Origin: Imperialibacter sp040222815
GTDB lineage: Bacteria > Bacteroidota > Bacteroidia > Cytophagales > Cyclobacteriaceae
Assembly: GCF_040222815.1 (NCBI RefSeq)
Contig: NZ_JAVKCH010000022.1
Span: 685,357 to 749,356, forward strand
Reading direction: 5' to 3'
Length of the DNA: 64,000 nt
The notes under the pieces were generated by a model. That model did not search any database. It saw nothing but the letters and a program-made list of their open reading frames with translations, and was not told the DNA's origin. Positions 23,047 through 31,077 of the stretch are shown piece after piece (the first letter of the stretch is position 1; every line of letters begins with the position of its first letter). Made by a program: the position numbers and the translations under genes.

Positions 23047-23357
23047 ACAAAACCAGCTAGTTTGAGCAACCCACCTCTCTTTTTTCCTCAGAGCCTCCTG
23101 AAAGGGACGCTGAGTAAGAAAACACCACACTAATACTCAGAGTCTTCGGCGAGAGACTCTGAGGGAAAACAAAACACGAGCCACGGCGGCGGCGTGGACA
23201 CAAGCCTTGGCGGTGTGGTCGGACGAATAGAAGCCCCGGCGTGGAGAGTGCTGCCGACATCGTTTTTTTTGCGATGAAACAGGTGGTACCTTGAAGGCGG
23301 GTAACGGGGTGAACCAGCCAAACGTCGTTGAGCCGGTTGTTAGGGCAATAGAAACCA
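23047..23357. other. Repeat-rich intergenic region
   Basis: About 310 bases without a gene. Contains the hairpin at 23136-23163, two half-units with the family tail at 23171-23210, and near the right end the sequence GGTTGTTAGGGC (about 23336-23347), similar to the 3' core of the attC-like sites. No other feature seen. Confidence 0.5.
23136..23215. repeat. REP-like hairpin with degenerate CCANGGCGG-tail units
   Basis: CTCAGAGTC (23136-23144) pairs perfectly with GACTCTGAG (23155-23163). It is followed by AAAACACGAGCCACGGCGG (23171-23189) and ACACAAGCCTTGGCGG (from about 23199), right halves of the hairpin family with their tails but without matching left halves. Confidence 0.65.
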
Positions 23358-24134
23358 ATGAATAAGTACACAGTCGCTTTTATAGCACTTCTTTTTTTTC
23401 TGAAAAATGCACACGGGCAGCACCTGAAGGAGGCGTCGATAAACCAAGTGGGCGTTGGTGTTGGCTATCAGCACAGCTACCTGAAAGACGATAATTTTTC
23501 TCCCTTGAATCAGGCAGGCGGCGGTTTGGCTACTTCGGCCAGGTATCAGAGAATTTCAAAAAATGTTTTTGGGGTGAATTTCCAATTCAGTTCGGGCAAT
23601 ATTCATTCAGGCCCTACCAGCGGATTTACCACCTCATTTATCAATGCCAACCTGGAGCTGGAATACCTTTTTAAGCTAACACCGGATGAGAACGCCTTTC
23701 AGTTTTTTTTGGGGCCAGCCAACAGCACAAGGGTGCTCTATCTCGACTGGTACGATTTGGAGGCGTTCAGCTATGTGGCTACCCACGGTGTTGGCATCAA
23801 GGGGATGGTTTCAAAGCATATAAAGGAGAAGCACTTGCTTCAGGCCACGCTTTCACTTCCTGTTTTCCAGTTATTGGCAAGGCCACCCTACAATGGCATC
23901 GATGAATTTATTATAGAAAATCAGGACAGCCCTGCCAACATAATTTTCAGTGGCACCCCGTCTTCATTGAATGATTTTTTTGCTTTAGGGTTATGTGTCG
24001 ATTATAAATACAAGCTCACTGAGCGGGTAGCCTGGCACACCAATTACAGCCTGCACATGCAAACAGTAATGGCAACTAACCGTTTCAAAAGCCTGTCGAA
24101 TACGGTAACAACCGGCGTTGCCGTCAATTTTTAA
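23358..24134 (+). CDS. Predicted outer-membrane beta-barrel protein
   Basis: 258 residues with a signal peptide (MNKYTVAFIALLFFLKNAHGQ). Mature part is built of amphipathic strands with glycine-rich turns (INQVGVGVGYQHSYL, NVFGVNFQFSSGN, FINANLELEYLFKL, GVGIKGMVSKHI, FFALGLCVDYKYKL, WHTNYSLHMQTVM) and the terminal residue is Phe (TGVAVNF), consistent with a 10-12-strand outer-membrane barrel. Family unknown to me. Only 2 bases separate it from the S41-type lipoprotein gene, so the two are probably co-expressed at the cell surface. Confidence 0.7.
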   Translation: MNKYTVAFIALLFFLKNAHGQHLKEASINQVGVGVGYQHSYLKDDNFSPLNQAGGGLATSARYQRISKNVFGVNFQFSSGNIHSGPTSGFTTSFINANLELEYLFKLTPDENAFQFFLGPANSTRVLYLDWYDLEAFSYVATHGVGIKGMVSKHIKEKHLLQATLSLPVFQLLARPPYNGIDEFIIENQDSPANIIFSGTPSSLNDFFALGLCVDYKYKLTERVAWHTNYSLHMQTVMATNRFKSLSNTVTTGVAVNF

Positions 24135-24136
24135 CC

Positions 24137-25171
24137 ATGAAAAAACGAGCCTTCCTGTCCATCATTTCCTTTTTTTCGGTCGCTTGTGAGACGGCGTTTC
24201 TGGGTGAGGAGGAGGAAAATAGCAACACCAATGTTTTTGAGATCTTCTGGAACGACCTGGACAAGCACTACAGCCTGTTCACGGTAAGAAATATTGATTG
24301 GGATATGCTGTACCAAACCTACCGCCCGCAAGTCAACGACGACCTGTCGGAAGACGAATTGTGGACGATGATGTCCAACCTGATCGAGCACTTGGACGAC
24401 AGCCACACCACACTTTACGATGGTGATAAAAGATACAAGTCTGGGTATGCGCTAAACGAGCAGTCAATAGCCGGGTTTGATGCCGACCTGATCACTTCAA
24501 AATATGTGGAGGGTGCCACTCAGGTGACAACAGAAAGCGAGCTCTATTATGGAAAAGTGAAAGGCAAAGAGATAGGTTATATTTATCTGAGATCGATGAA
24601 TGGCGACAACCCGGGGGTGATTGATGAGGTGCTGCAAAAGCTGGATAGCTACCAGGCCATTATTTTGGATGTCCGGCAAAATACGGGCGGCGATGACAGG
24701 TACTCGGCAAGAATTGCTCAGGCTTTTGCTGATGGTAAGCATTTGATCTATACTGTGCAAACCAGGAATGGGCCTGGGCATGATGATTTTGATGAAAAGA
24801 AACTGTACTACACCCGGAACGACAATGCAAACCCTTACACAAGGCCGGTTGTTGTGTTGACTGACCGAAGAACGATAAGTGCGGGGGAGATTTTCCTGTT
24901 ACACATGAAGTCGTTTGCCCATGTTACCCAAATTGGGGACACCACCGCCGGTGATTTTTCCACAGTAAGCAATATGCGGTTTCTGCCCAATGGATGGACT
25001 TATGTTTATTCCATTCAAAAATTTTTGCTGCCAAATGGCACCAGTCTCGATGGCGTAGGGCATGTGCCGGCTGTTTATATAAAAAACACAGCATCGGACA
25101 TTGACGCTTCGGTTGACAGCGTGCTGGAAGGCGCATTTGATTACCTGTATTCAGTCCACGGAATAGAGTGA
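24137..25171 (+). CDS. S41-family peptidase-like lipoprotein (tricorn/C-terminal-processing type)
   Basis: 344 residues. Signal sequence MKKRAFLSIISFFSVAC forms a lipobox, so the protein is lipid-anchored. An N-terminal helical part (tricorn C1-like, SEDELWTMMSNLIEHLDDSHTTLYDG) precedes the S41 core: GYIYLRSM, DSYQAIILDVRQNTGGDD, VVLTDRRTISAGEIFLLHM (nucleophile Ser in ISAGE) and GDTTAGDFS. The lysine of the CtpA Ser/Lys dyad is not evident, so it is nearer the tricorn/IRBP branch. No PDZ domain is seen. Likely degrades peptides at the envelope, partnered with the barrel protein encoded just upstream. Confidence 0.8.
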   Translation: MKKRAFLSIISFFSVACETAFLGEEEENSNTNVFEIFWNDLDKHYSLFTVRNIDWDMLYQTYRPQVNDDLSEDELWTMMSNLIEHLDDSHTTLYDGDKRYKSGYALNEQSIAGFDADLITSKYVEGATQVTTESELYYGKVKGKEIGYIYLRSMNGDNPGVIDEVLQKLDSYQAIILDVRQNTGGDDRYSARIAQAFADGKHLIYTVQTRNGPGHDDFDEKKLYYTRNDNANPYTRPVVVLTDRRTISAGEIFLLHMKSFAHVTQIGDTTAGDFSTVSNMRFLPNGWTYVYSIQKFLLPNGTSLDGVGHVPAVYIKNTASDIDASVDSVLEGAFDYLYSVHGIE

Positions 25172-25321
25172 AGGGGGCGTATTTGGGGGCTGGCCAATGC
25201 ACATGGGCAATGCCGGACCAAGGTTTTATACTTTTGATTCGGGGAGTGTTTGCACGGCAGCTCAGGTCACCACTTTTTTTTACGCTGATGCCGGTGCTAA
25301 ATTGACATAAATTAGCCGCCA

Positions 25322-26137
25322 ATGAATTACCAGACATTTCAGCCGCATCCCGATTTAGCCTCTCTTATTGGCTGCTATTGGACGCTGGAAGTGCCGGCGG
25401 CAGCTGAGACACAAAAGCAACGGATTGTGCCCGACGGTTGTATTGAAATGGCATTTATTCTTGGTGATGACATAAAACGATACACCACCGGCGATGATTT
25501 TATCCTACAGCCCCGTGCCATGGTGCTCGGCCAAACCATTGAGCCGTTCTACATAGAACCAACAGGGCATGTCGATACATTTGCTGTTCGTTTTTACCCC
25601 TATGGTTTTTCCAATTTCATCACCACGCCCATTAAGGCCCTAGCTAATAAAGAAACGCCATTAGCATCTTTGTTTGGAGAAAGGCCAGCGAAAGAGTTGG
25701 CACAAAAGATAGTGGAGGCAGCAGACAGCGCCGAGCGAATAGCTATCGTAGAAAGCTTTCTCTTTGATAAATTAAACAACAAAGCCACTATTGACAGCAT
25801 TGTTAAAACCACCATTGATGCGCTGCTGTCGACAAAAGGCAGTGCGGCGATCAACACCATTCTCAAAGAAGATTTATCAAAAAGACGACAGCTAGAAAGA
25901 AAGTTTTTGAAGCAGATAGGGATTAGCCCAAAGCAATTGGGCAAAGTGATCCGGCTGCAAACCGCTCTGAAAATGCTACTCAGCGAAGAGGCGGAAAACC
26001 TGACTAGTATTGCTTACGAAAGCGAATACTATGACCAGGCACATTTTATCAAAGACTTTAGGGAGTTTACAGGCACCAACCCCGGGGAGTTTTTAGGCAA
26101 CGAAAGCATGGCCCTTTCTACTCTGTTCTACAAATAG
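25322..26137 (+). CDS. AraC-family transcriptional regulator (DUF6597-type sensor)
   Basis: 271 residues. The N-terminal half (MNYQTFQPHPDLASLIGCYWTLEVP...RIVPDGCIEMAFILGD...GQTIEPFYIEPTGHVDTFAVRFYPYGFSNFI) is the sensor domain typical of a Bacteroidota AraC subfamily. C-terminal HTH pair at about 170-260: LSKRRQLERKFLKQIGISPKQLGKVIRLQTALKMLLSEEAENLTSIAYESEYYDQAHFIKDFREFTGTNPGEFL. The glyoxalase-like gene follows in the same direction after 80 bases, a common pairing for this subfamily. Confidence 0.9.
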   Translation: MNYQTFQPHPDLASLIGCYWTLEVPAAAETQKQRIVPDGCIEMAFILGDDIKRYTTGDDFILQPRAMVLGQTIEPFYIEPTGHVDTFAVRFYPYGFSNFITTPIKALANKETPLASLFGERPAKELAQKIVEAADSAERIAIVESFLFDKLNNKATIDSIVKTTIDALLSTKGSAAINTILKEDLSKRRQLERKFLKQIGISPKQLGKVIRLQTALKMLLSEEAENLTSIAYESEYYDQAHFIKDFREFTGTNPGEFLGNESMALSTLFYK

Positions 26138-26217
26138 ACAACAGGGGTGTCGCATTTTTACAATTTTCTCCATCGGCGGCAGCCCAACTTTGCTCTGCGA
26201 ACTTAAACAGAGCGAAA

Positions 26218-26715
26218 ATGAAAGGAACCCTACTGCACGTTACCACCGCCATGCTTGCCATCAGTTGTATGGCTTGCAACAGCCAATCTACATCGGATTC
26301 ACAAACACAAAAGGTTGATTCAACCTACCACCAAACCAACATTGATATGAAAAGCTTTGTCTCGATTTTTGAAATTCCAGCCACAGATTTATCAAGAGCC
26401 GTCGATTTTTATCAGGCGATTTTCAGTATTCAAATTGAGAAAATGGACATGCCGGGCATGCAAATGGGTATATGGCCGTACGAAGGACAAATGGTTACCG
26501 GCGTTATCGTGCAGGGTGAAGGGTTTCAGCCCTCGGCTGATGGCGTAGCTATCTACCTGAATGGTGGAGACGATCTTCAAATTGTTTTAGACAAGGTGGA
26601 GAAGAATGGGGGGAAGGTATTGGTTGGCAAAACACTGCATGCCGACGAAAGCGGATACTTCGCCATGTTTCTTGATTCGGAGGGGAATAGGCTGGGCTTG
26701 CATTCTCCGAATTGA
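26218..26715 (+). CDS. VOC-family (glyoxalase-like) protein with lipoprotein signal
   Basis: 165 residues. The C-terminal 120 residues are a glyoxalase/bleomycin-resistance domain: SIFEIPATDLSRAVDFYQAIF, GMQMGIWPYEG, VAIYLNGGDDLQIVLDKVEKNGGKVLVGKTL and YFAMFLDSEGNRLGLHSPN. In front is an unusual signal peptide with a lipobox (LAISCMACNSQ), although VOC proteins are normally cytoplasmic. An internal Met at residue 44 (MKSFVSIF) is where most relatives begin, so two products are conceivable. Metal ligands of glyoxalase I are incomplete. Probably regulated by the AraC-type gene upstream. Confidence 0.8.
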   Translation: MKGTLLHVTTAMLAISCMACNSQSTSDSQTQKVDSTYHQTNIDMKSFVSIFEIPATDLSRAVDFYQAIFSIQIEKMDMPGMQMGIWPYEGQMVTGVIVQGEGFQPSADGVAIYLNGGDDLQIVLDKVEKNGGKVLVGKTLHADESGYFAMFLDSEGNRLGLHSPN

Positions 26716-26720
26716 ACGGG

Positions 26721-27149
26721 TTAAAAAACAATCGGCCAGAAGATGATATCCACCCGGCGGTTAAGCAGCTTGCCTTCCCATTTTTTGTTGTCGAAGTAGG
26801 GGTTTTCCTGGCCGAAGGCTTTGATGGAGATGTTTTCGAGGGGGATGTCCATGATGATGAGCTTTTGCAGGGCGGCCTGGCTGCGCATTTCGGAGAGCCA
26901 TTTGTTGTAGAGCTGTCCGCCGATATTGTCGGTGTGGCTGTAGATGCTGATCTGGTAAAGCTCTATATTGGGGATGGTGTCGAGTAGCTGTAGCAGCTCC
27001 TGGGTTTGCTGTTCGTCCACATAGTAGCTGCCACCCCCAAAGAAGATGCTCTTCTGGATCAGGCCTGTGGGAGGCTTGGGCGCAGGTGTATCCTGGGCTG
27101 AGGCAGCCATACAAAGGAAGACGAAGCCGATGAGCAGAAAACAGCGCAT
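26721..27149 (-). CDS. Short exported OmpA-domain protein
   Basis: 142 residues: signal peptide (MRCFLLIGFVFLCMAASAQ), a short Pro-rich linker, then an OmpA C-terminal domain (QKSIFFGGGSYYVDEQQTQELLQLLDTIPN...ISIYSHTDNIGGQLYNKWLSEMRSQAALQKLI...NISIKAFGQENP...NRRVDIIFWPIVF). The 'SHTDxxG...N..LS..R' and 'NRRVDI' signatures indicate peptidoglycan binding. Without a barrel or lipid anchor it is a soluble periplasmic OmpA-like protein. It is convergent with the VOC gene, five bases apart. A decayed copy lies at 16934-17092. Confidence 0.85.
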   Translation of the reverse strand: MRCFLLIGFVFLCMAASAQDTPAPKPPTGLIQKSIFFGGGSYYVDEQQTQELLQLLDTIPNIELYQISIYSHTDNIGGQLYNKWLSEMRSQAALQKLIIMDIPLENISIKAFGQENPYFDNKKWEGKLLNRRVDIIFWPIVF

Positions 27150-28076
27150 GTTGATAAATATACGAGGAAAAGTGTTTTGTTGATGCCATTTGCGGCGAGG
27201 TAAATAGTTTATGGTGGGTTTATGGAACCGCTGGCGTCGGTAAAACGCAACGCTGTTCCACAGGCGTTCAACCTGTTTCTTTTTATCTCGGGTTAGAAAC
27301 CCGCCTTACAGCCGACTGATTTAGGGGCAACGGCTGTCAGCGAAGTGCAGGGCTGTTCCACAGGTTTCCAACCTGTTTTTTTCTCTTGGGTTAGAAACCC
27401 GTCTTACAGCCGACCTACTTAGAGGCAACGGCTGTCAGCGAAGTGCAGGGCTGTTCCACAGGTTTCCAACCTGTTTCTTTTATCTCGGGTTGGAAACCCG
27501 CCTTACAGCCGACTGATTTAGGGGCAACGGCTGTTAGCGAAGTGCAGGGCTGTTCCACAGGTTTCCAACCTGTTTTTTTCTCTTGGGTTAGAAACCCGTC
27601 TTACAGCCGACCTACTTAGAGGCAACGGCTGTCAGCGAAGTGCAGGGCTGTTCCATAGGTTTCCAACCTGTTTCTTTTATCTCGGGTTAGAAACCCGCCT
27701 TACAGCCGACTGATTTAGGGGCAACGGCTGTTAGCGAAGTGCAGCGCTGTTCAGCCTGCCTTTGCGGGTTAGAAACCCGCCTTACAGCCGACTGATTTAC
27801 AGGAAATGGCTGTTATCGAAATGCAGAGCTGTTCCATAGGTTTGCTACTAGTTTTATCTCGGGTTGGTAACCTGATCAACGGTGGCTGGTGTATCGGGTA
27901 GTGACTATACAAACACAACCTCCTTCACCAACCCGCCCACAAAACAAATTACCGGCAAAATTCGCCATATCCTCCGCTGTTCCAATTCTCCCTCCATTCT
28001 TTGGATATGAAGGCGGCAGGCTCTTATTTCAGGCACCAGATAAACAGCAATTATTCGTTAACTACTTGATAATCTT
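27150..28076. other. Long intergenic region occupied mainly by a tandem repeat
   Basis: About 930 bases without a gene. The middle is the 99-bp tandem array (27252-27880). After it, from 27881 to 28076, I see nothing beyond possible promoter sequence for the M14 peptidase gene. The 65-codon frame at 27889-28086 overlaps the peptidase start and is not supported. Confidence 0.6.
27252..27880. repeat. Tandem array of about 99-bp units with alternating A and B variants
   Basis: Units begin with GCTGTTCC at 27252, 27352, 27450, 27549, 27647, 27746 and 27828, giving periods of 100, 98, 99, 98, 99 and 82 bases. Type A units carry CGGGTT and GACTGATTTAGGGG, type B units TTGGGTT and GACCTACTTAGAGG; the order is A-B-A-B-A, then a shortened A-like unit and a decayed end. 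Each unit holds two palindromes, ACAGGTT-TCC-AACCTGT and GGGTT-AGA-AACCC. There are no unique spacers, so it is not a CRISPR array, and no open frame runs through. Confidence 0.9.
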
Positions 28077-30689
28077 ATGTATCTAAAAAGAGGATTCCTG
28101 GCCATGCTATCAGCCTTTTGCCTGATGATGGTCAACACAACATTTGCTCAAGTCCCCACCCCAGAGTCACATTTCGGCTTCCAGGTGGGCGCCGACTACA
28201 AACTGTTCAATCACCAGCAGCAGATGGATTACTTCCAGAAGCTGGATGCAGCGTCGGACAGGGTGCTGATGAAGGAGATTGGCAAAACCACGCTCGGCAA
28301 ACCGATGGTGGTGGTGTTCATTTCGAGTGAAGACAACATCAAAAACCTTGAAAAATACCGAAAGATAAGTGAAGACCTGGCCCGGGTGCGGGTAGATGAA
28401 GCTACTGCCCGCAAATACAGCGAGGAAGGCAAGGCGATCATCTGGATAGATGGCGGCCTGCATGCTACCGAGCGTGCCGGTGCGCAAATGACACCGGAGT
28501 TGGCCTACCGGGTGGCGACAGAGGAAACTTCGGAGATGAAGAAAATCCGTGAGGAGGTCATCTTCATTTTGATGCCCAGCATGAACCCCGACGGACTGAA
28601 CATCGTGGAGAGCTGGTACAAAAAGAACCTGGGCACGCCATGGGAAACTACAAACCCGCCGTGGTTGTACCACCACTTTATTGGTCACGACAACAACCGT
28701 GACTGGTTCATGAACAACATGCCGGAGAGCTACCATGTGAACGAAGTGCTGTACAACGAGTGGTATCCGCAGATCGTGTACAACCAGCACCAGACCTCAC
28801 CAGGCTGGGCGAGGATTTTCCTACCGCCATTTGACAACCCGGTGAACCCCAATATTCACCCCGGTGCTACCACGGGCACCAATTTGGTAGGCACTGCCAT
28901 GGCCAACCGCTTTGCGCTGGAAAGAAAGCCCGGTGTGATTTCGAACCACACCTTCAGCATGTGGTGGAACGGTGGCATGCGTACCGTGCCTTATTTCCAC
29001 AATATGATTGGTATTCTGACAGAAACAGGCCATGCTACGCCAACGCCCCGTTTCTACGATCCCGATTCTATTCCCAAGTATATCCGTGGCCTGGGTGGTT
29101 CCAAGCCTACCGATGGCACGCACATTTTCTACTCCGACCCATGGAAGGGTGGGGAGTCGCATTTCAGAGACGCTGTGGACTATATGATCACTGGATCGCT
29201 GGCCGTGCTTGACCTTGCCGCCGACCGCAAGGAGCATTACCTCTACAATATCTACAGCATGGGCAAGGATGCTATCGAAGCTAAACTCTTAGAAAATAGC
29301 TTTGCCTACGTGATCCCTGCTGAGCAGTTCGATAAAGGGGAGGCCCGCAACCTGGTGAATATTTTGCGCCAGGGTGGTGTGGAAATGCACAAGGCGACGA
29401 AGTCGTTTATGGCGAATGGGAAGCAATATGCCGCCGGCACATATATTGCTTATTCGGCACAGGCGTTCCGCCCTTATCTGGTCGATTTGATGGAGAAGCA
29501 AAGCTATCCTGATCTTAGGATCAGCCCGGGAGGCCCCCCAATCCCTCCTTATGACCTGGCAGGCTGGACATTGCCTATGCAAATGGGCGTGACGGTCGAC
29601 AAGGTAATGGAGAAGTTTACCGCCAGCACAGAGGAAATTAAAACCAGAGAGCCTGTTACGGCTGGTAAAGTAGCAGGTAAGTCGGGCTACGGTTATAGCC
29701 TCACCACCAACGAAAATTCTGCGATCAAGGCCGTTAACTTCCTTTTGGCCAAGGGCGAAAAGGTAAGCCGCCTGGCTGCGAAGCAGGGCGACATGGCTGC
29801 TGGTACTTTTGTTGTTGAAAAAGGCAGCTCTACCGATGCCAATGTTTCAGAAGCGTCGAAAACCTATGGCGTGGACTTCGCTGGTGTTGCCGCCAAGCCT
29901 GCGGGCACGCTGAAAGCCATCAAGCTGCCAAAAGTGGGACTTTACAAAACCTGGCAGGCCAATATGGACGAAGGCTGGACCCGCTGGTTGCTGCAGGACT
30001 ACGGCTTCCCACTGGATACGCTGCACGACAACGATGTGCGCACCAAAGACCTTTCGCAGTACGACGCCATCATCATCCCTGACCAGCGTCCTGATGGAAT
30101 TCTAAACGGTTATTCGTTTGGATTCATGCCACCGGAGTACACAGGCGGCATGGGCATCGACGGACTGGCGGCCATCAAAAACTATGTGGCCAATGGTGGT
30201 CAGCTGATTACCTTTGATGAGGCCAGTGACTTTGCTGTGGATCAGTTTGGGCTGTCGTTGCGCAGCACAACGAATGGGTTGTCACCAAACACCTTTTTTA
30301 TCCCCGGCTCACTCATCAGAACGAACGTGGATACCAATCACAGCCTGGCGTATGGCGTTCAAGCTGAAGTGGCAGCGTCATTTAACCAGAGCCGTGCTTA
30401 CAGCAGAGTGGTGAAGGACAATGAAGGTGAGGGAGGCAAGGAGCCGTCGGTGAAAGAAGCACCTGAGCCGCCGCTGGAGATAGTGGCCACCTATGCCAAA
30501 GACAAGCTGCTGATGAGCGGGTGGGCCATGGGGCAGGACAAGTATATTGGTTCTAAAGCAGCTGTGATCAAAGCTGGGTATGGTAGCGGCAGCATTGTGC
30601 TGTTTGCCTTCCGTCCGCAGTTCAGAGGCCAGCCAAGGGCTACTTATAAGCTGATCTTCAATGCTATTTATGAAGGCACGATGGAGTAG
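28077..30689 (+). CDS. Exported M14-family zinc carboxypeptidase-like protein
   Basis: 870 residues with a signal peptide (about 1-24). Peptidase_M14 domain at about 40-390: zinc ligands His129 and Glu132 (GGLHATERAG) and His238 (YNQHQTS), and a candidate catalytic Glu316 (GILTETGHA). The C-terminal half (about 630-860) has alternating strands and a GATase-like arrangement (LSQYDAIIIPDQRP...GLAAIKNYVANGGQLITFDEASDFA), common in the large Bacteroidota M14 proteins. It probably trims extracellular or periplasmic peptides. Stands alone, downstream of the tandem repeats and followed by a repeat-containing spacer and terminator. Confidence 0.88.
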   Translation: MYLKRGFLAMLSAFCLMMVNTTFAQVPTPESHFGFQVGADYKLFNHQQQMDYFQKLDAASDRVLMKEIGKTTLGKPMVVVFISSEDNIKNLEKYRKISEDLARVRVDEATARKYSEEGKAIIWIDGGLHATERAGAQMTPELAYRVATEETSEMKKIREEVIFILMPSMNPDGLNIVESWYKKNLGTPWETTNPPWLYHHFIGHDNNRDWFMNNMPESYHVNEVLYNEWYPQIVYNQHQTSPGWARIFLPPFDNPVNPNIHPGATTGTNLVGTAMANRFALERKPGVISNHTFSMWWNGGMRTVPYFHNMIGILTETGHATPTPRFYDPDSIPKYIRGLGGSKPTDGTHIFYSDPWKGGESHFRDAVDYMITGSLAVLDLAADRKEHYLYNIYSMGKDAIEAKLLENSFAYVIPAEQFDKGEARNLVNILRQGGVEMHKATKSFMANGKQYAAGTYIAYSAQAFRPYLVDLMEKQSYPDLRISPGGPPIPPYDLAGWTLPMQMGVTVDKVMEKFTASTEEIKTREPVTAGKVAGKSGYGYSLTTNENSAIKAVNFLLAKGEKVSRLAAKQGDMAAGTFVVEKGSSTDANVSEASKTYGVDFAGVAAKPAGTLKAIKLPKVGLYKTWQANMDEGWTRWLLQDYGFPLDTLHDNDVRTKDLSQYDAIIIPDQRPDGILNGYSFGFMPPEYTGGMGIDGLAAIKNYVANGGQLITFDEASDFAVDQFGLSLRSTTNGLSPNTFFIPGSLIRTNVDTNHSLAYGVQAEVAASFNQSRAYSRVVKDNEGEGGKEPSVKEAPEPPLEIVATYAKDKLLMSGWAMGQDKYIGSKAAVIKAGYGSGSIVLFAFRPQFRGQPRATYKLIFNAIYEGTME

Positions 30690-30933
30690 GGTGTGATGTA
30701 TGCAGTTCGTTTGCCTACCGCCTAACGTCACTGAGAAATCTCCCGAACTTAAGATGCTGGCGGGATGAGATTGTTCTTTTTTCCCGGGGACTTCTCGCTC
30801 CACTGCGTTGCGCTTCGAAGTGACGAGCAGGCGGTGGTTGGTGGCTTCCAACGGGATTGGGCTTCGGAATAAAAGGATCGCAACAACTGCTGAAGAAGGT
30901 GAATACCATTACGTCGTTAGTCAATTAACAATG

Positions 30934-30973
30934 ATCCCCGGGTCGTGTGTAGATCCACAGCCCGGGGATTTTT
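30934..30973 (+). terminator. Rho-independent terminator
   Basis: ATCCCCGGG (30934-30942) pairs perfectly with CCCGGGGAT (30961-30969), 18-base loop, followed by TTTT. Suitable for ending the M14 peptidase transcript, though 245 bases beyond its stop. Confidence 0.6.
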
Positions 30974-31027
30974 ACTTTCAGCGTTTGCTTTTAACACTCT
31001 TTAACGCTTTTTAACCGGTCATTAACA

Positions 31028-31056
31028 TTGGTCGATTTTCCGGTATTGTACCTTGG
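31028..31056 (+). promoter_or_regulatory. Candidate promoter of the ABC permease gene
   Basis: TTG (31028-31030) and TACCTTGG (31049-31056), 18 bases apart, resemble the Bacteroidota TTG / TAnnTTTG promoter with one mismatch in the second element; the ATG is 21 bases further on. Confidence 0.35.
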
Positions 31057-31077
31057 AAGCAACTAATCGAACTGCCA

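Larger units (their letters stand above)
30690..31077. other. Intergenic region with dispersed repeat and terminator
   Basis: About 390 bases. From about 30726 to 30840 lies a sequence of the widespread Bacteroidota intergenic type (TCACTGAGAAATCTCCCG ... GCGTTGCGCTTCGAAGTGAC), often seen in many copies per genome. A terminator follows at 30934-30973, then the promoter of the ABC permease gene. Confidence 0.5.

Noticed and set aside
27252..27880. CRISPR array
   Set aside because: Units are about 99 bp and directly adjoining; there are no unique spacers of 30-40 bp and no cas genes.
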